Assembly: GCA_024405075.1 (NCBI GenBank)
Contig: JAKSPG010000101.1
Coordinates: 1-5,386, forward strand
Direction of reading: 5' to 3'
Origin: Elusimicrobiaceae bacterium
GTDB lineage: Bacteria > Elusimicrobiota > Elusimicrobia > Elusimicrobiales > Elusimicrobiaceae
DNA length: 5,386 nt
This document shows positions 1 to 4,767 of the stretch, one piece after another (the first letter of the stretch is position 1; each line of letters starts with the position of its first letter). A program made the translations under genes and the position numbers. Below the pieces are notes generated by a model, which saw only the letters and a program-made list of their open reading frames with translations, made no database searches and had not been told where the DNA came from.

Positions 1-7
1 AGAATCC

Positions 8-535
8 CTACGGTTGCGGCAGTTTGTATATCACAAATGGGGTGGCGCGTCCGGCTATTTCACGCATGAATACTCCGCCCTTTTCCTTACACATAGCATT
101 GGCCTTAGCATTTGTTTTTACCGCCCAACAAAAGCGCTGTCCAAACGATTGGCCCGAGAGCATAATCTGATAAAAAATAGCACTGGCGTATTTTCCCATC
201 GGGGAACACTGAATATCGTTATTCGGGCGGTCTCCTCGGCCATATTCTATTTTGCAGGAATATATTTTATTTCCGATTTCCCAATCAGAAATCAACTTAG
301 CTTCAGTCAACGCACCCCGCAAATCAGAAGCAGATACAGGCCACGAACCGTTACGGATAAAAAACGTCTGCGCCGCATTATACAAGGATTCGCCTGCATC
401 TACAGCTGCCGCAAACCGCTTATGAAACTTGGCATCTTCATATTTGGGGTAAAAAATAACTACCGCGGCCAAAACCAACAAAAGAACAGTAATAACATTC
501 AGAATCACAGACCCACGGGAAAAAACTTTTTTCAT
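8..535 (-). CDS. Degenerate type IV pilin-like / pseudopilin-like membrane protein
   Basis: A 175-residue protein. I start at the ATG at 533-535 because a GA-rich ribosome-binding stretch (GAAGAGAG) lies about 5 nt upstream and a positive tip plus hydrophobic helix follows directly. The frame stays open further upstream, but that part is Cys/Arg-rich and crosses a promoter and a terminator. Layout: basic N-terminus 1-8, hydrophobic helix about 9-29, then YPKYEDAKF (29-37), an amphipathic stretch to about 60 and RNGSWP (61-66). This is the order seen in pilins of the 'ALPQYQKAV...YYLANGSYP' type. Cys pairs at 94/110 and 136/149 could form disulfide loops; the second lies in CWAVKTNAKANAMCKEKGG, which I associate with Elusimicrobiota pilins. 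The prepilin site is degenerate: Gly8 is kept, but position +5, normally Glu, is Asn13. Likely an inner-membrane or minor-pilin-like protein; true pilus assembly is unproven. Alternative: a pilin-derived membrane protein no longer processed. Confidence 0.72.
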   Translation of the reverse strand: MKKVFSRGSVILNVITVLLLVLAAVVIFYPKYEDAKFHKRFAAAVDAGESLYNAAQTFFIRNGSWPVSASDLRGALTEAKLISDWEIGNKIYSCKIEYGRGDRPNNDIQCSPMGKYASAIFYQIMLSGQSFGQRFCWAVKTNAKANAMCKEKGGVFMREIAGRATPFVIYKLPQP

Positions 536-574
536 ACGGACTCTCTTCGGTTTTAAAATTTCACTCCTACGCAT

Positions 575-603
575 ACTGTAGCAAAAAAGTGTTTTCCACG
601 CAA
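575..603 (-). promoter_or_regulatory. Candidate sigma70-type promoter of the pilin-like gene
   Basis: Read on the minus strand: -35 TTGCGT (598-603), a 17-nt spacer, -10 TACAGT (575-580). It matches the consensus at 3/6 and 4/6 with ideal spacing. It lies between the terminator of the upstream gene and the chosen start codon, where a promoter is needed. The predicted leader is about 30 nt. Moderate match only. Confidence 0.4.
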
Positions 604-618
604 GGATTTTCCACACAT

Positions 619-641
619 AAAAAAAGGCAGCCGAAGCTGCC
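619..641 (-). terminator. Intrinsic terminator of the barrel-protein gene
   Basis: On the minus strand the RNA reads GGCAGC-UUCG-GCUGCC followed by seven U. This is a perfect 6-bp GC-rich stem closed by the extra-stable C(UUCG)G tetraloop. It sits 27 nt past the stop codon of the barrel gene and separates it from the pilin-like gene. Confidence 0.9.
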
Positions 642-668
642 CCCCTGTTCTTGGCACGACGTTGTTTC

Positions 669-1682
669 TTAAAAACGCATGCCGACCCGCAACAACAACG
701 TATGGAATTGCAAATTGCGGTCTTTAGCAAAAGGCGTTACGTCTTTATCCTTGATAAAGTCGTATGTATAGCGATACTCCAAGCCGGCGAACATCCAGCA
801 CGTTATGTTGTACTGCATCCCCAATCCGGCATAGAAGGCGGCCCCCCAATGGCTTTCGTTCGTGCGCAAGCCGTCGGCGTCGGTTTTTAAGCGGGCATTG
901 GCCATCCCTACGCCCATGGGCATATAGACTTGCAACGTCCCCCACGGGTTAAGCGTCAGCTTTCCCGCCAGCGAAATATTATGAGAATAAAACCCATGAT
1001 AATGACGTTGTTCAACTCCTGTTTCATGCGTTTTAGCACGAGGATGGAGCATCATATAGTCCAGACCAACCGCCAAATGGTCGCTCATTCTGTGAAGTAA
1101 GCTGATATCGGCCGCCAGTCCGTTTGTACCGTAACGATCGTTGCGGCTGTCCTTGCTATAAGGCCAGGTTTGGCCGCCCGCTAGCGACAATTCCATGGTT
1201 TTTTCATTAGCCTGGGCCGCTTTACTGGGTTGATAGGTACTGTAAATAATACCCTCACTGGTTTGCTTACCCTTCGGACCGGTTACTGTTTGTTCGGCGA
1301 TGCCGTAATCGGTAGTGCCCTTTTTATTATGCACGCTAACGTCGTACACATCGGTAGTCGTAGTGGTGGTATTTACTTTGAGCTTCGGTTCTCCTTTTTT
1401 AAGCGAAGCTTCATTAGCCGCATGCGTGGCTCTCATTCCCGCCGCTTGCGAACGAGCCGCCTGTACCTGGTTCGAAACGGCTTTGTGCGCGTGCGTGGTG
1501 GTCGGTTTGGGTAGCGGCGTGGTAACAGCCACTTGTTCCCCCGTCACAATTACGCCCGAAGGCGTGTTTACAGCCGAAGCATCCCCAGTGACAACTGTTT
1601 GCGTCGCCGCCGGTTGGGCAAAGACAAGGCTCACCATCAGTAAGAAAACCAAGGCAAGCACCGTAATATGTATTTTTTTCAT
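669..1682 (-). CDS. Outer-membrane beta-barrel protein (OmpA-type 8-strand porin-like fold)
   Basis: A 337-residue exported protein. The ATG at 1680-1682 is preceded by AGGGGG about 7 nt upstream. Residues 1-22 form a Sec signal peptide (MKK, hydrophobic core, VFA before Gln23). Residues 23 to about 160 are low-complexity, rich in Thr, Ala, Val and Lys, with a run of six Thr at 105-110 and an Ala/Gln/Arg-rich part at 68-93 that may be helical. From about 162 on, alternating hydrophobic and polar segments suggest eight strands: about 162-169, 186-198, 201-212, 226-244, 248-264, 277-291, 293-307 and 323-337. The last strand ends RVGMRF, with the C-terminal Phe typical of BAM-inserted barrels. 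The family ('porin family' or 'outer membrane beta-barrel domain') has varied roles; no substrate can be read from the sequence. It has its own promoter and terminator, so it is probably monocistronic. Frame, signal peptide and barrel are secure; the specific function is unknown. Confidence 0.85.
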   Translation of the reverse strand: MKKIHITVLALVFLLMVSLVFAQPAATQTVVTGDASAVNTPSGVIVTGEQVAVTTPLPKPTTTHAHKAVSNQVQAARSQAAGMRATHAANEASLKKGEPKLKVNTTTTTTDVYDVSVHNKKGTTDYGIAEQTVTGPKGKQTSEGIIYSTYQPSKAAQANEKTMELSLAGGQTWPYSKDSRNDRYGTNGLAADISLLHRMSDHLAVGLDYMMLHPRAKTHETGVEQRHYHGFYSHNISLAGKLTLNPWGTLQVYMPMGVGMANARLKTDADGLRTNESHWGAAFYAGLGMQYNITCWMFAGLEYRYTYDFIKDKDVTPFAKDRNLQFHTLLLRVGMRF

Positions 1683-1716
1683 GGTTTTTCCCCCTATTTA
1701 AATGTACGACTTTTCT

Positions 1717-1745
1717 ATTCTAACCAAGGCTTTTTCAACGGGCAA
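1717..1745 (-). promoter_or_regulatory. Candidate promoter of the barrel-protein gene
   Basis: Read on the minus strand: -35 TTGCCC (1740-1745), 17-nt spacer, -10 TAGAAT (1717-1722). It matches the sigma70 consensus at 4/6 and 5/6. Transcription would start near 1709, leaving a leader of about 27 nt that contains the AGGGGG ribosome-binding site. An alternative -35, TTGAAA, lies closer, but its spacing to a good -10 is wrong. Confidence 0.5.
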
Positions 1746-1760
1746 GGCAAAAAACTAATT

Positions 1761-1774
1761 AGAACATTCGTTCT
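1761..1774. promoter_or_regulatory. Inverted repeat AGAAC-N4-GTTCT, possible operator
   Basis: A perfect 5-bp inverted repeat, AGAAC ATTC GTTCT. Its last base is the first base of the -35 box of the protease promoter. The core GAAC-N4-GTTC resembles the LexA (SOS) boxes of the Bacillus type. The repeat is visible in the sequence; its role as an operator is inference. Confidence 0.35.
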
Positions 1775-1802
1775 TGACTTTTTCTTCCACGTTCATTACA
1801 AT
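1774..1802 (+). promoter_or_regulatory. Strong sigma70-type promoter of the serine protease gene
   Basis: -35 TTGACT (1774-1779), 17-nt spacer, -10 TACAAT (1797-1802): 5/6 and 5/6 matches with ideal spacing. A transcription start near 1808-1810 would leave only about 11-13 nt before the ATG at 1821, so the weak AAGAGA ribosome-binding site (1811-1816) would sit at the very 5' end of the mRNA. Confidence 0.7.
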
Positions 1803-1820
1803 GCTCGTTGAAGAGACATT

Positions 1821-2924
1821 ATGAAAAAAATAATCAGTTCGTTGATTCTGTTCGTGTTAGGAAGTTTGGCCTGGGGAAGTTCAACAAACTTTTCTACCCC
1901 GGTTGTTGCCAAACAATTTCAACCCATTAGAAGCCCCGCTACTGCCGCCCCCAAAAAGGCCAGTTCTGTCAACGAAAAAGTAACGCGTTCTGCCACTATT
2001 TCGCCCAACATCATCCCCATTATTACCCTAAACGATGCGTACCATAATGCGCAGGGAATTCCTCGGCATGAACCTTGCGCCGCTACCCGGCTCACCCCTA
2101 CTTTAGTCTTTACGGCAGCACATTGTTTAGTGGGCGGTTTGACGCACGGCAGCCGCATTCATGCCGGAATTTTCCAGGCAAAAGACGGGGTAGAGGGACT
2201 TGTATTTTCTAAACCGCACGGGGACGATTTAGTGCAACCTAACGCACAAGTCTTTGTGTACCGGCCCGGTTTGACTAGACCCGCCGATATATCCGCTCCG
2301 TTTGATTTCGGGGTAGTGGTGTTAGATACGCAATTAAAACTCAACTCAAAGTTTACTCAACAAATGACAAACATGTTAAACAGCGTTCCGTTAGCCACCA
2401 CTAATAAAGCAGAAAATCTTGTCACGCAGGAAATGCAGAAAGAATTTTCTAAACAATCAACCGCATATACCCAATTTATAAATAAACCGCTTGAAGCGGT
2501 AGCGTTACTAACCATGACCCCACAAGGAGTATCTGACGAATTGCAGGGCCGCCGGTGGTCCGTCTATGTTTGGAACGCATACGCATATGAATCTACCCGA
2601 GACCCGGTACAAATTTTGAGTCAATCCATTAGCAAAGAGGGCACGGCACCGAACAGCTCGCATCTGTTACTATTTAAGGGCGAAGCATTTCATCCGGGTA
2701 CTTCCGGCTCCCCCATATTTGATACACAGCGAAAACTCGTCGTCACTACAGCCAACGGTTCCACCGGCGAAGCGTCCAACCAATTAAACCTGGGCGGCCT
2801 GATTGATCAGGCCGTTTGCCAATGGACTAAAAGTTACGACCGCGCCGTCAAATGTTTAGTCCGGCACGACGGAGTGGTTGCGAACGAACCTGAAAACCTT
2901 GGAGCAAGCACCCAGGGGCGTTGA
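1821..2924 (+). CDS. Secreted trypsin-like (S1 family, V8-like) serine protease
   Basis: A 367-residue exported endopeptidase. Residues 1 to about 19 are a signal peptide (MKKIISS, hydrophobic core, AWG before SS). Residues 20-60 are a Ser/Pro/Ala/Lys-rich stretch that may be a linker or propeptide. The catalytic triad can be read: His101 in VFTAAHCL, Asp162 in FDFGVVVL and Ser295 in GTSGSPIF. Cys86 and Cys102 are 16 residues apart, exactly the spacing of the Cys42-Cys58 disulfide next to the catalytic His in chymotrypsin-fold proteases. A second Cys pair, 333/345, lies near the C-terminus. GTSGSPIF rather than GDSGGP resembles V8/glutamyl-endopeptidase-type members. The Asp-to-Ser distance (133) exceeds that of chymotrypsin (93), because of a polar, probably helical insertion at about 172-245. 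No PDZ domain or membrane anchor is seen. It probably acts in the periplasm or outside the cell. Substrate unknown; Glu specificity should not be assumed. Confidence 0.9.
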   Translation: MKKIISSLILFVLGSLAWGSSTNFSTPVVAKQFQPIRSPATAAPKKASSVNEKVTRSATISPNIIPIITLNDAYHNAQGIPRHEPCAATRLTPTLVFTAAHCLVGGLTHGSRIHAGIFQAKDGVEGLVFSKPHGDDLVQPNAQVFVYRPGLTRPADISAPFDFGVVVLDTQLKLNSKFTQQMTNMLNSVPLATTNKAENLVTQEMQKEFSKQSTAYTQFINKPLEAVALLTMTPQGVSDELQGRRWSVYVWNAYAYESTRDPVQILSQSISKEGTAPNSSHLLLFKGEAFHPGTSGSPIFDTQRKLVVTTANGSTGEASNQLNLGGLIDQAVCQWTKSYDRAVKCLVRHDGVVANEPENLGASTQGR

Positions 2925-2949
2925 CAACTTTTTCCCCAAATGTTACTAT
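2921..2949 (+). promoter_or_regulatory. Candidate promoter of the rimP-nusA-infB operon, overlapping the protease stop codon
   Basis: -35 TTGACA (2921-2926), a perfect consensus that contains the protease TGA stop (2922-2924). A 17-nt spacer follows, then -10 TACTAT (2944-2949), a 4/6 match. The start would fall near 2955-2957, so the RNA would begin almost directly with the hairpin at 2962-2983. Between that hairpin and the rimP ribosome-binding site only about 14 nt remain, too few for another promoter. Confidence 0.6.
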
Positions 2950-2960
2950 ATATATAGTAA
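2943..2960. repeat. 18-bp perfect palindrome across the -10 region
   Basis: TTACTATATATATAGTAA reads the same on both strands. It covers the candidate -10 box and the predicted start point of the rimP operon. It could be an operator or only an AT-rich melting region; the sequence does not decide. Confidence 0.5.
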
Positions 2961-2987
2961 GAGCGACTTGACGACAAGTCGCTTTTT
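2959..2987 (+). terminator. Intrinsic-terminator-like hairpin in the rimP operon leader
   Basis: The stem AGCGACTTG (2962-2970) and CAAGTCGCT (2975-2983) is a perfect 9-bp helix with loop ACGA. Three more A-U/G-U pairs can extend it, and it runs into TTTTT (2983-2987). It can end transcripts of the upstream protease gene, which has no other terminator. Because the only plausible operon promoter lies before it, it should also act as an attenuator of rimP-nusA-infB. Confidence 0.8.
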
Positions 2988-3001
2988 CGTTAATCCGGGA
3001 C

Positions 3002-3009
3002 GGAAGGAG
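3002..3009 (+). promoter_or_regulatory. Ribosome-binding site of rimP
   Basis: GGAAGGAG ends 6 nt before the ATG at 3016. It settles the start. The frame is open back to 2878, but that stretch crosses the protease end, the promoter and the leader hairpin. Confidence 0.85.
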
Positions 3010-3015
3010 CTGATT

Positions 3016-3474
3016 ATGAAAGATCCCAAAACCATCGAACAAACCGTTGCTGCCGCGCTAGAAAGCGAACAGGTAGAATTGGTAGACCTGGTTATCCAAC
3101 ACCAAGGTAAAAAGAAACTGCTTCAATTTTTTGTAGATAAAGTCGGCGGCGTTACGCTCGACGACTGCGGCGCATTAACCGACAAAATAGACGCTATTTT
3201 GGAAATGGAAAATTTAATAGACGGCGCCTATATTTTAGAAGTATCCTCCCCCGGGGTACAGCGCGTGTTAAAAAAACCGGCGCATTTTAAACAATTTATT
3301 TCGCAGCGCGTAAAAGTGGTACTTAAAGTACCTCTGGAGGGCCGCGGATTTTTTACCGGGGTCATCGCTTCAGCGGATGACAACGAATTTGTGTTAGACG
3401 ACGGCACCAACCAGTACCACTTCGCCTACAACAATATCAAAAAAGCAAACTTGGACCCTGTCCTTGAATTTTAA
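3016..3474 (+). CDS. rimP: Ribosome maturation factor RimP
   Basis: A 152-residue cytoplasmic protein, close to the usual family length of about 150. RimP binds the free 30S subunit and helps late assembly around S12 and the 16S central pseudoknot. Family signs: an N-terminal alpha/beta domain with VELVDLVIQHQGKKKLLQFFVD (20-41), the VTLDDCGALTDKIDAILE helix (46-63) and the hallmark YILEVSSPGVQRVLKKPAHF (72-91). An SH3-like C-terminal domain follows (about 95-150), with VKVVLKVPLEGRGFFTGVI and the final strand near FAYNNIKKANL. The start is fixed by the strong upstream GGAAGGAG. It is the first gene of the operon, 26 nt ahead of nusA, the standard bacterial order. Nothing looks missing. Confidence 0.95.
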   Translation: MKDPKTIEQTVAAALESEQVELVDLVIQHQGKKKLLQFFVDKVGGVTLDDCGALTDKIDAILEMENLIDGAYILEVSSPGVQRVLKKPAHFKQFISQRVKVVLKVPLEGRGFFTGVIASADDNEFVLDDGTNQYHFAYNNIKKANLDPVLEF

Positions 3475-3500
3475 TACACCAAAAAGGAGAAATAAAAACC

Positions 3501-4304
3501 ATGGAAGGAACTGCTAAAGATTTAATCCTCGCTTTAGAAGGATTGGAAAGAGAAAAAAACATTAAACGTGATGACATTTTGAAAACCATTGAAGATGCCC
3601 TCGTATCCGCACTTCGCAAGAACTTGGGCAAAACGGCACAAATCAGTGCCAAAATAGATGTGGAAAACGGGGCTATTCAGGCTTTCCAAATCTTAAACGT
3701 GGTAGAAGTGGTGGCTAACCCGGAAACGGAAATTGATGTCACCTCCGCCCAAAAGTACCTCAAAAATCCAAAAATAGGTGATACGGTCACCCGCACGCTG
3801 GGCGTGGAGGACTTCTCCCGCATTGCCGCGCAAATTGCCAAACAAGTGCTCATCCAAAAAGTACGCGGCATTGAGCGCGATAATTTCTATAAAGAATTTA
3901 AACCGCGCGAAGGCGAAGTAATTACCGGTTCTGTACGTCGTTTTTCCGACCGGGACATCATCGTAGATCTGGGCAAAGTGGAAGCCATTTTACCGTACTG
4001 CGAACAAATTAAAAAAGAACGCTATGCCAACGGCTCGCGCGTGAAAGCGGTCATTGCCAAAGTGCTCAACCCCACCGACTTGGCCGACGTAGGGGACGAC
4101 CCGGTACTCAGCCGCTACAAATCGGCTGCGTTTCGCTTGGATAAAGGCCAACGTGGGCCGTACATTATTCTTTCGCGCGCCAATGGCAAATTTTTAGAAG
4201 AATTATTTAAAGTAGAAGTCCCGGAAATCAGCGAAGGGATTGTGGAAATTAAAAAAATCCAGCGCGATCCGGGCTTCCGCGCCAAAGTAATGGTACTCCG
4301 ATGA
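3501..4304 (+). pseudogene. nusA: Transcription factor NusA, N-terminal part (frame lost inside KH1)
   Basis: The first 267 codons of NusA, which binds RNA polymerase and controls pausing, intrinsic termination and antitermination. The ATG is preceded by AAGGAGA (3484-3490). The RNA-polymerase-binding N-terminal domain covers about 1-132 (IKRDDILKTIEDALVSALRK, GVEDFSRIAAQIAKQVLIQKVRG). The S1 domain begins at EGEVITGSVRR (137-147) and ends near GPYIILSR (219-226). Between its last strands (about 189-215) are some 25 extra residues compared with the E. coli protein as I remember it. KH1 starts normally with EGIVEIKKIQRDPGFRAKVMV (245-265), but the next codons are CTC CGA and then TGA. The expected NusA core (ND..DPVGACVG..G.R, then ELGGE.IDIV) is not found in any frame. 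This is therefore loss of about 36-37 codons with a frame change, not a simple one-base shift. It could be a real mutation or an assembly error; NusA is essential in many bacteria. Confidence 0.92.
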
Positions 4305-4305
4305 T
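4288..4305 (+). other. nusA: nusA lesion: deletion junction with +1 frame change
   Basis: The N-terminal frame reads AKVMV-L-R-stop through here. The +1 frame opens after the TAA at 4288-4290 and reads YSDDLSTVL from 4294, which fits the family segment just after the KH1 core (IV.W.DD in homologs). Bringing the two back into frame needs a missing length of 3n+2 nt, for example about 110. No ribosome-binding site precedes the downstream frame, and no classical slippery site is evident. Confidence 0.8.
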
Positions 4306-4767
4306 TTGTCCACCGTACTGATGCATACCATTGCTGCGGCCAAAGCGACCTTCGTACGCATTGATAATGCGACCGACAAAAAAGCAACCATCATTGTGCC
4401 TGACGACCAACTGGCTATTGCACTAGGTAAAGATTGGCAAAACATCCGCCTGGCTTCCAAATTAACCGGATGGGATTTGGACGTTAAGAGCGAAACCCAA
4501 AAGGCCCGGGAAGGCAAACAAGCAAATGATGCTATTCAAAATCTTTTTGCCAATGTGGAAGGCATCGGCCCGAAAATGGCTGAAGTACTCCAAAAATCCG
4601 GTTTTACCTCGGTAGAACAACTGGCCGCCGCCACGCCGGAACATCTGTCCACCGTGCAAGGCATCGGCGAAAAAACAGCCGCTAAAATTATTGAGGGTGC
4701 TCAAAAATATTTAGCCGCCCAAACTGTGCCCACGCAGGAGGCCGCCAATGACCAAGAAAACCAATAA
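4306..4767 (+). pseudogene. nusA: Transcription factor NusA, C-terminal part (KH2 and helix-hairpin-helix)
   Basis: The continuation of nusA in the +1 frame. The nominal TTG at 4306 is only the first possible start codon after a stop and has no ribosome-binding site, so independent translation is unlikely; homology begins upstream, from about 4294. Residues counted from 4306: the end of KH1 (1-20), then KH2 with ATIIVPDDQLAIALGKDWQN (27-46) and IRLASKLTGWDLDV (47-60). The KH2 GXXG loop reads GKDW, lacking the final Gly. Residues about 75-137 form a helix-hairpin-helix pair with two hairpins, VEGIGPKMAEVL and VQGIGEKTAAKII, comparable to the C-terminal acidic-repeat/HhH modules in some NusA proteins such as that of E. 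coli. The tail (138-153) is polar. The last 20 nt overlap infB, a sign of translational coupling. Confidence 0.9.
4736..4741 (+). promoter_or_regulatory. Ribosome-binding site of infB inside the nusA 3' end
   Basis: AGGAGG lies 6 nt before the ATG at 4748 while nusA is still open to 4767. It fixes the infB start and explains the 20-nt overlap. Confidence 0.9.

Noticed and set aside
14..556. Open frame of 180 codons on the plus strand
   Set aside because: It lies opposite the pilin-like gene, which has a hydrophobic helix, pilin features and a ribosome-binding site. The plus-strand product has no recognisable features.
536..730. 65-residue N-terminal extension of the pilin-like frame
   Set aside because: It would run through the terminator and the candidate promoter and gives a Cys/Arg-rich sequence before an ordinary MKK start that has its own ribosome-binding site.
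1315..1701. Open frame of 128 codons on the plus strand
   Set aside because: It is antisense to the barrel gene's low-complexity region; its Val/Ala-rich product is a reflection of Thr/Ala codons on the other strand.
4290..4306. Programmed +1 frameshift at CGA-TGA to make full NusA
   Set aside because: A +1 shift would join the frames but would not restore the missing KH1 core, and no prfB-like slippery site or upstream Shine-Dalgarno stimulator is visible.
4301..4321. Termination-reinitiation at the ATGA overlap giving a split NusA
   Set aside because: The ATG at 4301 is in the third frame and stops after six codons; the TTG at 4306 and the ATG at 4321 lack ribosome-binding sites.
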